A stretch of 64,000 bases of DNA from Bin52 sp965243345 (lineage in GTDB: Bacteria > Pseudomonadota > Alphaproteobacteria > Thalassobaculales > Thalassobaculaceae): positions 558,001 to 622,000 of the forward strand of contig CBDEUR010000003.1 of NCBI GenBank assembly GCA_965243345.1. Direction: 5' to 3'. The notes beneath the pieces are model-generated. The model was given only the letters and a program-made list of their open reading frames with translations. It did not search any database and had not been told where the DNA came from. Positions 34,619-43,520 of this stretch are shown here, piece after piece. Numbering within the stretch: the stretch's first letter is position 1; every line of letters begins with the position of its first letter. The position numbers and the translations under genes are program-made.

Positions 34619-35487
34619 GTGTCGAGCCAGGCGGCGATCGCCTGCGCGATCTCGTCGGGCGAGTCCTCCTGGATGAAGTGACTGCCCGCGACGGTCGCCT
34701 CGGTCTGGTTCGGCCAGCTCCGGCAGAATTCCCGCTGGGCGCCGACCAGGATCGCGCCCGGCTCGGCGTTGATGAACAGCTTGGGCATCGGTGACGTCGA
34801 GAGCCAGTCCGCGTAGTCGCGCACGATCGCGGTCACGTCGTCCGGCGTGCCGTCGATCGGGATCTGCCGCGGCCAGGTAAGCGTCGGTCTGCGACCCTCT
34901 CCCGGCTCGGCGAAGGGCCGGCGGTACTCGTCCATCTCCTCGTCGGTCAGCCGGCGCATGATCGAGTCCGGCAGCACCCGCTCGACGAACAGGTTCTTCT
35001 CCAGGATCATCTCCTCGCCGGCCGGCGACCGGAACCCCTCGAAGACCCGCCGCGCCTGCGGATTCCATTCGTCCCAGGTCAGGGGACGCACGATCGCCTC
35101 CATGTAGACGATGCCCCGCATCCGGTCCGGATGCCGCCGTGCCCAGTCGAAGCCCAGCGCCGACCCCCAGTCGTGCACCACGAAGATAACATCGCCGCTT
35201 ACTCCCAGGGCATCGAGCAGACCGTCGAGATAGTGGCGGTGCTCGACGAACCGGTACCTGTCCGGACCCGGGTTCGCGAGCTTGGCGGAATCACCCATGC
35301 CGATCAGGTCCGGTGCCAGGCACCGGCCGTGTCCGGTGAGCGCCGGCAGTATGTTGCGCCACAACCATGACGAGGTCGGGTTGCCGTGCAGGAACACGAT
35401 CGGGGCCCCGGCTCCGGCCTCGACCCAGGCCATGCCATATCCGTCGATCTCGGTGTGGTGCTTCCGGGGCCGTTCCATGGCCGTCAT
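34579..35487 (-). CDS. Haloalkane dehalogenase (HLD-II type)
   Basis: An alpha/beta hydrolase of 302 residues that would replace a carbon-bound halogen with hydroxyl. The catalytic set is complete: nucleophile D106 in VVHDWGS, acid E130 (after strand six, the HLD-II position) and base H270 in AGSHFIQED. The two halide-holding residues N36 (HGNPTSS) and W107 are also present. The numbering nearly matches rhodococcal DhaA. The ATG at 35487 overlaps the enoyl-CoA hydratase stop by 4 bp, so the two are coupled. Confidence 0.92.
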   Translation of the reverse strand: MTAMERPRKHHTEIDGYGMAWVEAGAGAPIVFLHGNPTSSWLWRNILPALTGHGRCLAPDLIGMGDSAKLANPGPDRYRFVEHRHYLDGLLDALGVSGDVIFVVHDWGSALGFDWARRHPDRMRGIVYMEAIVRPLTWDEWNPQARRVFEGFRSPAGEEMILEKNLFVERVLPDSIMRRLTDEEMDEYRRPFAEPGEGRRPTLTWPRQIPIDGTPDDVTAIVRDYADWLSTSPMPKLFINAEPGAILVGAQREFCRSWPNQTEATVAGSHFIQEDSPDEIAQAIAAWLDTQAPALGRAPARS

Positions 35488-36272
35488 TCTCCCCGGAACG
35501 TCGGCCGACGCTTGGCAAGGAAGGCATCAAGCCCCTCGCGGCCGTCCGCGGTGGCGGCCATCGCACCGATATGGCGCGATTCCTCCTCGAGCTGGACCTC
35601 GAGCGACTGCTCGAAGCTGCGGCCGAGCAGGCGCTTCACCGCGCCGTAGGCGCGGGTCGGTCCGGCGGCAATGCTCCGCGCCAGCTTCTCGGCCTCATCG
35701 GCGAGAACGTCGTCATCGACCACCCGGGTAACCAGTCCCCAGTCGAGCGCCTCCTCGGCGTTGAGCACCCGGTTGGTCAGGATCAGCTCCTGCGCCCTCC
35801 TGAGCCCGACCAGGCGGGGCAGGAAGTACGAGGAACTGGCATCAGGCGACAGGCCTGCCCGCGTGTAGGCCATGGTAAACCGGGCGGACCGCGCGGCCAG
35901 AACGATGTCGCCGAACAGTGTCATGCTGAAGCCGCCGCCGGCAGCCATGCCGTTCACCGCGATGATCAACGGCGCATCCGTGTGCCGAAGCCGCTGGATG
36001 CCCTGGTGGACCAGGGCGGTGAGCTCGATCAGTCGATACTCGATCTGCTCGGTCTGACCCGAAAAATACTTGAGGTCACCGCCGAACCCGAACATGTCGC
36101 CGGTGGCGGTGAGCAGGCAGCACCGCACCGCGGGATCGGTGCTTGTTCTCAGTGCCGCTTCCATGAACTCGAGTGCAAAGGTCCGGTTGATTGCATGACC
36201 GGTCTCGGGGCGATCGAGCACGATGCGGGCGATGCCGTCAGCGCGGTCGAACTTGATGGTCTCGAACTCCAT
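35484..36272 (-). CDS. Enoyl-CoA hydratase/isomerase family protein
   Basis: A crotonase-fold protein of 262 residues. The oxyanion-hole segments are GDMFGFGGDLKYFSG and AVNGMAAGGGFSMTLFGDIV. The position of the second catalytic Glu in classic hydratases (ExxGLP) reads TRAGLSPDASSSYFLPRLVG, with Asp instead. It may therefore be an isomerase or another crotonase-type enzyme rather than a true hydratase. It is followed directly by the dehalogenase with an ATGA overlap. Confidence 0.83.
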   Translation of the reverse strand: MEFETIKFDRADGIARIVLDRPETGHAINRTFALEFMEAALRTSTDPAVRCCLLTATGDMFGFGGDLKYFSGQTEQIEYRLIELTALVHQGIQRLRHTDAPLIIAVNGMAAGGGFSMTLFGDIVLAARSARFTMAYTRAGLSPDASSSYFLPRLVGLRRAQELILTNRVLNAEEALDWGLVTRVVDDDVLADEAEKLARSIAAGPTRAYGAVKRLLGRSFEQSLEVQLEEESRHIGAMAATADGREGLDAFLAKRRPTFRGE

Positions 36273-36309
36273 GGGTCAGGTCGCTCCGTGTTGCTGCGGG
36301 GATGAACCG

Positions 36310-38340
36310 TCAGTCGAGGGGCCGGGTGGCCGCATCGAGCCAGCGTCCCACCCCGGGCTCGAGATCCGGCGAAAGGGTGTCACGGACCCGGGCGTGGTAC
36401 AGGTTGATCCAGTCGATTTCGTGCGCGGCCAGCAGGTCGGTCGTGATCATCGAGCGGTCGAACGGGGCGAGGGTGATGGTCTCGAAGCCCAGCATGTTTC
36501 GCTCGCCGCCGTCCGGGCGCTCCTCGTGGACCACCAGCAGGTTTTCCAGCCGGATGCCGTACGCGCCCTCGCGGTAGTACCCCGGTTCGTTGGACACGAT
36601 CATGCCCGGCTCGAGCGCGACCGCGCCGGAGCGCCCGGAAATCGACTGCGGGCCCTCGTGGACACCGAGATAGGACCCGACCCCGTGACCGGTGCCGTGA
36701 TCGAAGTCGAGGCCCGCCTGCCACAGCGGTGCCCGTGCCACCGCATCCAGCCGGTCCCCGGTCGTCCCTTCCGGGAACCGCATGGTGGCCAGAGCGATGT
36801 GCGCCTTCAGGACCCGGGTGAACCGGTCGCGGGCCTGCGCGCCGGGATCGCCGACGGCGATGGTGCGGGTGATGTCGGTGGTTCCGTCCCGGTACTGCGC
36901 CCCCGAATCCACCAGGTAGAGGTCGCCGGGCCGAATGGTCCGGTTTGTCTGCGCCGTGACCCGGTAGTGGACGATGGCACCGTTCGGTCCCGCCGCCGAT
37001 ATCGTGTCGAAGCTGAGGTCGGTGAACAGCTCCTGCTCGGCGCGGAACGCGCGCAGCCGGTCCGCTGCTCCCTGTTCATCGAGACGGCCCGAGGGAGCCT
37101 CGCCCGCAAACCAGCACAGGAAACGGACGAAGGCCGTTCCGTCACGTCGGTGTGCCGCCCGTGCTCCCTCGATCTCGATCGGGTTCTTGCGCGCGCGTGG
37201 CAGTACCACCGGGTCGGGACCGGTCACCACCGTACCGCCCGACGCTGTGACGTGGTTCGCGATCCAGACCGGGCTCGAGGCCGGGTCGAGCCGCAGCCGC
37301 GCGCCACGGGAAGCGCGGTGTGCGAGTGCCGCGGCCAGGCCCGACGGCGGATGGATCGACACGGCGTTTCCCAGGTGGGCCCGGGTCGCGTCGGTGATCT
37401 TGCGCCGGTCGACGAACAGCTCGACGGTACCGGCACGGTCGAGGATCGCGAACGACAGGCAGAGCGGAGTACTCGGGACGTCACGCCCCCGGATGTTGAG
37501 CAGCCACGCAATCGACTCGGGCGAGGTCAGTACCGTCGCATCATGGTCGTCGGCAACGAGGATGTTGGCGATGGCCTCGCGCTTGCTGGCGGAGGACTGC
37601 CCGGCATGCTGGTCGGGATGCGGAACCGCCGGCGAAAGCGGGGCTGCCGGCCGGTGCTCCCACAGCTGGTCGATCGGGTTGGCCTCGAGCGCAACGGGAG
37701 TGCCGCCGGCCCGTTCCACTGCAGCCACCAGGCCACGGGCGGACCGGATGCTGTGCAGCCACGGGTCGTACCCGATCCGGTGACCCTGTCGTACGTGTTC
37801 GCCGATCCAGTCCGCGAGCGGCTCGCGGGTGATGTGCCGAACCTCCCACGCCGAGGTATCGACCTGTTGGGCAACCTGGATCGTGTAGCGTCCGTCGGTG
37901 AGAATCGCGGCGCGATCCTGCAGCACCGCCACCACCGCCGCGGACCCGGTGAACCCGCTCAGCCACGCCACGCGTTCGGCCCGGTGGGGCAGAAACTCGC
38001 CCTGGTGCTCGTCGGCCCGCGGCAGCACGAGTCCGTCGAGTCCCTCGGTGCGGAGTGCGCGTCGCAGCCGGGAAAGCCGTTCGGTCTCGGCGGGAGATGC
38101 TCTCGGCGTGCGCGAGGCCCGGTGGGCACGCAGTGCGAGCAGTCCCCGTCTCAACCCGGTGTCGGACGGAGAGCCCAGCATCTCGAGCCAGCTCTCGTCA
38201 TCGTTCTCGAGCGGCGTGGCGTTCACACCGTCAAGGATTTCCAGCAGCCCGTCGGGCGAAATCTCGTGGCCGCGGCTGCTGAGTTCGCGGGCGAGAGCGC
38301 CGACGGTTTCGAAACTGCCGTTGTCAAGGGAACCGCTCAT
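36310..38340 (-). CDS. Xaa-Pro aminopeptidase (M24B) with N-terminal extension
   Basis: A peptidase of 676 residues. It has a double creatinase-like N-domain (starting near LRRALRTEGLDGLVLPRADE at about residue 95) and a C-terminal pita-bread domain. The metal ligands are in DSGAQYRDGTTDITRT (two Asp), HGTGHGVGSYLGVHEG (His), SNEPGYY (Glu) and RLENLLVV (Glu). It removes N-terminal residues before proline. Family members of this form are usually about 590-610 residues. The extra 75-90 residues at the front are unusual, and translation could instead begin at a later Met. The gene stands alone. Confidence 0.85.
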   Translation of the reverse strand: MSGSLDNGSFETVGALARELSSRGHEISPDGLLEILDGVNATPLENDDESWLEMLGSPSDTGLRRGLLALRAHRASRTPRASPAETERLSRLRRALRTEGLDGLVLPRADEHQGEFLPHRAERVAWLSGFTGSAAVVAVLQDRAAILTDGRYTIQVAQQVDTSAWEVRHITREPLADWIGEHVRQGHRIGYDPWLHSIRSARGLVAAVERAGGTPVALEANPIDQLWEHRPAAPLSPAVPHPDQHAGQSSASKREAIANILVADDHDATVLTSPESIAWLLNIRGRDVPSTPLCLSFAILDRAGTVELFVDRRKITDATRAHLGNAVSIHPPSGLAAALAHRASRGARLRLDPASSPVWIANHVTASGGTVVTGPDPVVLPRARKNPIEIEGARAAHRRDGTAFVRFLCWFAGEAPSGRLDEQGAADRLRAFRAEQELFTDLSFDTISAAGPNGAIVHYRVTAQTNRTIRPGDLYLVDSGAQYRDGTTDITRTIAVGDPGAQARDRFTRVLKAHIALATMRFPEGTTGDRLDAVARAPLWQAGLDFDHGTGHGVGSYLGVHEGPQSISGRSGAVALEPGMIVSNEPGYYREGAYGIRLENLLVVHEERPDGGERNMLGFETITLAPFDRSMITTDLLAAHEIDWINLYHARVRDTLSPDLEPGVGRWLDAATRPLD

Positions 38341-38658
38341 GGTGACTGCGTGTCCCGGCCAGGTCAGGTGTTCCCGGACGATAGGGCCACGACGGAAAGC
38401 CGGCAAGACGGCCGGGCGACAGCACGGCACCCATGCGTCTGGTGCAACCCCGCCCTGCGTCCGGGACAGGAGAGGACCTGCAGGAGAGGCACATACGACG
38501 CCGGTGCCCCGGAAAGCTCCGGACTGCCATGCCCATCGTGCAGTGCAGCCGTGCAGTTTCTCGTCTGGTACCGCGGCAGGGTGATCGCCACATTCAGGTT
38601 GTTCACACGAACAGCATGGCTCGTCGGGAACCTGCCCGCCGGGTACTGGAGGCCTGAA
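38341..38658. promoter_or_regulatory. Divergent region between aminopeptidase and DUF1127 genes
   Basis: A 318-bp region separates two genes transcribed away from each other. The less GC-rich stretch at 38570-38630 is the likely promoter of the DUF1127 gene. I see no clear operator or RNA. Confidence 0.35.
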
Positions 38659-39087
38659 ATGAAAATGATCGATGCCACCGCCGCCCTGCACGCTTCGGGC
38701 CAGCCGGCCAACACGCCGATCACCCGGTTTCCGTTTCCTGATCACACCCAGATCGAACGTCTGCTTGCCGCAGGCCGCGCCACCCGCAGCGCCTACATGG
38801 TTGCGCTGGTCGAAAGGGGATTTCGCGCCCTCGGGCACGTCGTTGCCGGTGGCCTGCGGATGGTTCGGCGCCGGCGGGTCGCGATGCAGACCCGTGCGGC
38901 ACTTGAGCGCCTGAGCGACCATCAGCTCCGCGACATCGGCCTGACACGCCACGATGTCGACGTGCTGGTCGGGCACGTCCGTGCCGGCCGTGTCATCGGA
39001 GCCGGGTCACCCACGGCGAGCGGTCCCGCCCCGTTGCTCCCGGTCAACCGCAATGTTTCTCGAGGTCAGATGCGTCGGGCTGCGTGA
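38659..39087 (+). CDS. DUF1127 domain protein
   Basis: A protein of 142 residues. The DUF1127 motif lies near residues 75-108 (RRRVAMQTRAALERLSDHQL then RDIGLTRHDVDVLV). This short motif is common in small alphaproteobacterial proteins, some tied to phosphate or stress responses and RNA turnover. Most DUF1127 proteins are 45-100 residues, so this one has a long lead and a tail rich in Ala and Pro. The ATG at 38659 follows GGAGG by about 5 bases. Confidence 0.75.
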   Translation: MKMIDATAALHASGQPANTPITRFPFPDHTQIERLLAAGRATRSAYMVALVERGFRALGHVVAGGLRMVRRRRVAMQTRAALERLSDHQLRDIGLTRHDVDVLVGHVRAGRVIGAGSPTASGPAPLLPVNRNVSRGQMRRAA

Positions 39088-39118
39088 GAGTTCCTCCCCC
39101 TCTGCAGCCCGGCACGTG

Positions 39119-39148
39119 ACGGCCGGCGGATCCGACCCCGCCGGCCGT
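39119..39148. terminator. Bidirectional hairpin between DUF1127 gene and prmA
   Basis: A perfect 11-bp GC-rich stem (39119-39129 with 39138-39148) with an 8-base loop lies between two convergent genes, 31 bp after the DUF1127 stop and 18 bp before the prmA stop. It lacks a T-run, so it would work with Rho or as a 3' end stabiliser for both transcripts. Confidence 0.6.
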
Positions 39149-39166
39149 CCAACCCGAGCGTGACCG

Positions 39167-40042
39167 TCAGACGCGTGTCCGCCTCAGCACCAGCGTGCAC
39201 CAGTCGCCGATCACGATCTGCCGGACCTGTCTGAACCCGTGGCGACGGTATGCCGCACGCACCCTGAGGGCCTGGCTCGCGAGCACGCCCGAAAGCACGA
39301 CGTGTCCGGCACCGCGAACCCGGCGCGCCGCGTCCGGGGCCAGTGCGACCAGCGGTTCCGCCAGAATGTTTGCCGTCACCAGGTCTGCGGTGATCCTCAC
39401 ACCGGACAATCCCGTCGCGCGCCGCACCACGATCCGGGAGGCGGCCCGGTTGATCGCCGCGTTGCCGCGGGCGGTCTCGACCGCGGCAGGATCGCAGTCG
39501 AGCGCCAGTACGCGGGCACGCGGCCACAGTCGCACCGCCGCGATCGCGAGAATTCCCGATCCGCAACCGAGGTCGATGATGCAGCGCGGGCGCACCGACC
39601 TTGCGAGCCGGTCAAGTGCGCGCAGGCAACCCTCGGTACTGGCGTGGGTGCCGGAGCCGAAGGCGCGTCCGGCCTCGATCTCGATTGCGAGCAGGCCGCA
39701 GCGCTCGATGGGCCGGTGGTGAGCACCGTGGACCAGGAACCGGCCGTACCTCAACTTCGGAAAGTGACTTCGGTTGCGTCCGAGCCAGTCGATACCGTCG
39801 AGCCGCTCGTGAACGATCCGGGGGACCGGAATGGCGCGCTCGTGCGCCGCGGTCTCGATGGCGCGAACCAGCACCGCCCAGTCCACCAGGCCGGAAACGA
39901 TCGCCGTGACGGTACGGTCCTCTTCCCCGGCAAAGACCGAGACACTGTCCACATGCGGCTCGAGGGTGTCGGCAAAGGCCTGCGCCGCCGTGCCCGGTGC
40001 GTCAACGGTGATGCTCCAGACCGCGGCAGGGGCGCCGGTCAC
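39167..40042 (-). CDS. prmA: Ribosomal protein L11 methyltransferase
   Basis: A protein of 291 residues. An N-terminal substrate-recognition domain (about 1-100) is followed by a class I methyltransferase domain. FLVHGAHHRP and LAIEIEAGRAFGSGTHASTE are typical PrmA segments. The SAM-binding loop is IIDLGCGSGILAIAAVRLWP, and TANILAEPLVALAPDA fits the conserved (A/V)NIL motif. It methylates lysines of ribosomal protein L11. The GTG start at 40042 overlaps the uvrD stop as GTGA, which fixes the start. Confidence 0.88.
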   Translation of the reverse strand: MTGAPAAVWSITVDAPGTAAQAFADTLEPHVDSVSVFAGEEDRTVTAIVSGLVDWAVLVRAIETAAHERAIPVPRIVHERLDGIDWLGRNRSHFPKLRYGRFLVHGAHHRPIERCGLLAIEIEAGRAFGSGTHASTEGCLRALDRLARSVRPRCIIDLGCGSGILAIAAVRLWPRARVLALDCDPAAVETARGNAAINRAASRIVVRRATGLSGVRITADLVTANILAEPLVALAPDAARRVRGAGHVVLSGVLASQALRVRAAYRRHGFRQVRQIVIGDWCTLVLRRTRV

Positions 40043-42285
40043 GGCCGTGAAATGTACTGGGCGACGACCATCTTCCGGCCGGCCTTGTCGAACGCGACCT
40101 CGACCTTCTCGCCGTCGACACTCTCGACGGTGCCCATGCCGAACTTCAGGTGGAACACCCGGTCGCCGGCGGTCCAGGCCTCGCTGCCCGCCCCGTCGAT
40201 CACCACGCCTTCTGCGGACCGTCTGCGCATGTCGTTCAGCCGGATGGGGTCGACGGGTGCGGGGCGCCGCCGGTACCCCGGGCCGCGCTGTTGACTGGGG
40301 GTCACCATGCCGTGACCGGGCCAATGCGTGCGCTGGGTCCTGCCGCGGCGGGTGATGTGACCGTCCGGCAGTTCATCCAGGAACCGCGACGGATGGCTCG
40401 GGCGCCAGCCCCCCTGGGCAAACCGTGCCGCCGCGTGGCTGATCTCGACCGCCTCGCGTGCCCGGGTCAGCGCCACGTAGGCGAGGCGGCGCTCTTCCTC
40501 GAGACCCCGTGCGGTTCCGATGGAGCGGGGGTGCGGGAACAGGGTGCCCTCCCAGCCAGGCAGGAAGACCGCGTCGAATTCGAGGCCCTTGGCAGCGTGG
40601 ATCGTCATCAGGCTGATCCGGTCCTGGGTCTCGTCGTGGGCAGCGTCCATGACCAGGCCGATGTGCTCGAGAAAGGCGTCGAGAGACTCGAACTCGTTGA
40701 GTGCATCGACCAGTTCCTTGAGATTCTCGAGCCTGCCCATCGCTTCAGGCGACTTTTCGGCCATCCACATGCCGGTGTAACCCGATTCATCGAGAACCGT
40801 TCCCGCCAGCGATGCCGGGGAGACGGTGGACTCGAGCGACTGCCATCGCTCGAAATCCTCGAGCAGGGACCGCAGTGCCCTGGTTGTCTGTGGACGCAGG
40901 GTCCCCTGGTCCACCACGGTGCGAATCGCTGCCCAGACCGAATGTCCGTCCTCGCGCGCCTGGGCGTGCAGCGCCTGGAGCGAGGCGGGTCCGAGCCCAC
41001 GCTTGGGCCGGTTCAGAATGCGCTCGAGCGCCAGGTCGTCGTGCGGGTGTCGGATCACGCGCAGATAGGCAATGGCATCACGGATCTCGAGGCGCTCGTA
41101 GAACCGCGCACCGCCGACAATCCGGTAGGGAAGTCCGGTGCGCAGGAACCACTCCTCGAAGGCGCGGGTCTGGAATCCGGCCCTGACCAGGATCGCCATC
41201 TGTGCCAGCGGTGTCCCGTCGCCGTGCCGCGTGGTGATCCGCTCGGCCAGGGTCCGCGCCTCGGCATCGCTGTCGGAGACGCTGTGCACGATGAGCTTCT
41301 CGCCCGTGGCCCCGTCGGTCCACAGTGTCTTGCCCAGGCGCTCCCGGTTGTTGGAAATGAGCGAGGAGGCAGCCGCCAGCACGTGCGATGTCGATCGGTA
41401 GTTCTGTTCGAGCCGGATGACCGTTGCACCGGGAAAGTGGCTTTCGAAGCGAAGGATGTTCCCGATCTCGGCGCCGCGCCAGTTGTAGATCGACTGATCC
41501 TCGTCACCGACGCAGCACAGGTTGTTCCGCTTCTGGACCAGAAGACGCAGCCACAGGTACTGGGCAACGTTCGTGTCCTGGTACTCGTCGACCAGGACGT
41601 GGCTGAATCGGTCCTGGTAGTAGCCCAGGACGTCGGGGTTGGCCTTGAATATCTCCAGGCAGTGCAACAGCAAGTCCCCGAAATCCACGGCGTTGAGCGC
41701 CTCCAGCCGGTGCTGGTATTGCGCGTAGATCTCCGGCAGCCGCCCTCCCGCCAGACCTTCGGTACCCTCGTTCGTCACCGCTCCCGGGGTCAGGCCCCGG
41801 TCCTTCCAGCGCTGGATGGCATGGATCAGGGCACGGGCCGGCCAGCGTTTCTCGTCGATCTCCTCCGCCGCGAGGATCTGCTTCAGCAGCCTGATCTGGT
41901 CGTCGGTGTCGAGAATGATGTAGTTGGGCTGCAGACCGGCGAGCTCGGCGTGCCGGCGCAGGATGCGCGAGCCGAGCGCATGGAAGGTGCCGAGCCATAT
42001 CCCCGGCGGTTCGTCGCCGAGCAACCGGGTGACCCGATCGTTCATTTCGCGAGCCGCCCGGTTCGTGAAGGTGACCGCGAGGATCGACCACGGCCGGGCT
42101 GTCCCGGTAGCGAGCAGGTGGGCAAGCCGGGTGGTGAGAACCCTGGTCTTGCCGGTCCCGGCACCGGCCAGCACCAGAAGCGGTCCGTCGAGGGTTTCGA
42201 CTGCCTCGCGCTGTGCGGGATTGAGCCCGTCAAGGTAGCGGCCCTCCGGCGCCTCGGCGCCGGAGAAGCGTGGATGGTCGGCCAT
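40039..42285 (-). CDS. uvrD: ATP-dependent DNA helicase UvrD/PcrA
   Basis: A superfamily I helicase of 748 residues. Motif Ia/Walker A region LNPAQREAVETLDGPLLVLA and GAGTGKTRVL, motif II VDEYQDTN, motif III CCVGDEDQSIYNWRGAEI, motif IV RLEQNYRST, motif V MTIHAAKGLEFDAVFLPG and motif VI YVALTRARE are all present. The C-terminal tail ends with the Tudor-like segment (GDRVFHLKFGMGTVESVDGE) known from PcrA. It works in nucleotide excision and mismatch repair. The ATG at 42285 is in line with relatives. It is coupled to prmA. Confidence 0.92.
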   Translation of the reverse strand: MADHPRFSGAEAPEGRYLDGLNPAQREAVETLDGPLLVLAGAGTGKTRVLTTRLAHLLATGTARPWSILAVTFTNRAAREMNDRVTRLLGDEPPGIWLGTFHALGSRILRRHAELAGLQPNYIILDTDDQIRLLKQILAAEEIDEKRWPARALIHAIQRWKDRGLTPGAVTNEGTEGLAGGRLPEIYAQYQHRLEALNAVDFGDLLLHCLEIFKANPDVLGYYQDRFSHVLVDEYQDTNVAQYLWLRLLVQKRNNLCCVGDEDQSIYNWRGAEIGNILRFESHFPGATVIRLEQNYRSTSHVLAAASSLISNNRERLGKTLWTDGATGEKLIVHSVSDSDAEARTLAERITTRHGDGTPLAQMAILVRAGFQTRAFEEWFLRTGLPYRIVGGARFYERLEIRDAIAYLRVIRHPHDDLALERILNRPKRGLGPASLQALHAQAREDGHSVWAAIRTVVDQGTLRPQTTRALRSLLEDFERWQSLESTVSPASLAGTVLDESGYTGMWMAEKSPEAMGRLENLKELVDALNEFESLDAFLEHIGLVMDAAHDETQDRISLMTIHAAKGLEFDAVFLPGWEGTLFPHPRSIGTARGLEEERRLAYVALTRAREAVEISHAAARFAQGGWRPSHPSRFLDELPDGHITRRGRTQRTHWPGHGMVTPSQQRGPGYRRRPAPVDPIRLNDMRRRSAEGVVIDGAGSEAWTAGDRVFHLKFGMGTVESVDGEKVEVAFDKAGRKMVVAQYISRP

Positions 42286-42623
42286 CTGCGTCGTGCCCTC
42301 CTCCCCACCGGGAACCGCTGTTGCCGTTCCCCACCCGGCCATCGACGGTGTGTTGCCTGCACGACACAAGTGCGACGCAATTGTCACTTTGCATGGTGCT
42401 GCGGAACACTTCGGCGTCGGCAGGGTGCATCCTGCCAGACTCCGGATGTAGTGGTCCACAGCGCCATGACCACACGAAATGTGACCCGGTGGGACGTGAC
42501 ACGTGAACCGGGCACGGACCAGCGGCGGCGTGACGGACGGGGCACCCTTCGGGACCGACAACTTGCTGTAGGGCGTAACTGCTGATAGTGCACCGGCTCG
42601 GGCGTGAAGCTAGGGGGAGTACG
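42286..42623. promoter_or_regulatory. Divergent region between uvrD and mlaA
   Basis: This 338-bp region lies between genes transcribed apart and must hold two promoters. The 42355-42410 part is less GC-rich. I see no LexA-like box, repeat or RNA that I can support. Confidence 0.35.
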
Positions 42624-43475
42624 ATGAGCGGAGTCTGCGTGACGGCTACCGATCGGTTATTCGGTCGTTCCGGTCCGGCGGACGGGTTCTGGACATCAGT
42701 CAGCCAATGGATGCGGAAGGCGCGTCGCCTGGTTCTGGTGCTGGTGCTGTTGCTCCCCGCCTGCACGACGATTCCCTCGGATTCGGCCCTCGACGATGGC
42801 GACCCGCTGGAGGGGTTGAACCGGTCGGTGTTCGCCTTCAACGATGCTGTCGACCAGGTGGTGGTGCGGCCGGTGACCTGGGTGTACCGGACCGTCCTGC
42901 CGACACCGATTCGCGACGGTATCAGGAATTTCCTGACCTGGCTCAGGAGTCCGCTGCTGCTGGCGAACAACCTGCTGCAGGGTGACGTCGAGCAGGCCGG
43001 TGTCACCGTATCCAGATTCTTCATCAACGGGCTTACCGCCGGCCTTGGCGACCCGGCGAGCGCGTTCGGACTGATGCATCGCGACGAGGACTTCGGACAG
43101 ACGCTGGCCGTGCACGGGGTTGGCGATGGTCCCTACCTGGTCCTGCCCCTGCTCGGGCTGTCGAACGGACGCGATACCGTCGGTATCGTCGTCGAGGCCC
43201 TGGTCGACCCGATCGGTCTCCTTGGTCACAGTGATGTCCGCTACCAGGTCCAGCTGGGCCGCACCGCGATGACGGGTATCGACTTCCGCGACGAGAACTT
43301 TGAAAGAATCGACGATCTGCGCGAGAATTCAATCGACTTCTACGCGGCTGCCCGGTCCATCTATCGTCAGCACCGGGCGGCGGTGATCAGCAACGGCGAG
43401 ATGTCGGAGTCACCCGTGTTTGACCAGGAACCTGCTGACGGGAACGTGCAGTCAAAGCCCAAGGCATCCGAGTAG
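42624..43475 (+). CDS. mlaA: Outer-membrane lipid-asymmetry lipoprotein
   Basis: A protein of 283 residues. It has a long N-terminal region and a lipoprotein signal (LVLVLVLLLPAC, acylated Cys near residue 42). The MlaA/VacJ body follows: DPLEGLNRSVFAFNDAVDQV, WLRSPLLLANNLLQGDVEQA, DEDFGQTLAVHGVGDGPYLV and LPLLGLSNGRDTVG. MlaA removes misplaced phospholipid from the outer leaflet of the outer membrane and passes it to MlaC, encoded next. The ATG at 42624 has GGGGGAG about 7 bases upstream. A 12-residue longer form is possible. Confidence 0.9.
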   Translation: MSGVCVTATDRLFGRSGPADGFWTSVSQWMRKARRLVLVLVLLLPACTTIPSDSALDDGDPLEGLNRSVFAFNDAVDQVVVRPVTWVYRTVLPTPIRDGIRNFLTWLRSPLLLANNLLQGDVEQAGVTVSRFFINGLTAGLGDPASAFGLMHRDEDFGQTLAVHGVGDGPYLVLPLLGLSNGRDTVGIVVEALVDPIGLLGHSDVRYQVQLGRTAMTGIDFRDENFERIDDLRENSIDFYAAARSIYRQHRAAVISNGEMSESPVFDQEPADGNVQSKPKASE

Positions 43476-43520
43476 CCCTTTTGACACACCGGTTTGGTTG
43501 CGGCTGAGACGGAGAAGGCG

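Noticed and set aside
36223..39087. Plus-strand open frame of over 950 codons across the aminopeptidase gene
   Set aside because: It is antisense to a gene with intact metal ligands. Only its last 142 codons (DUF1127) are real.
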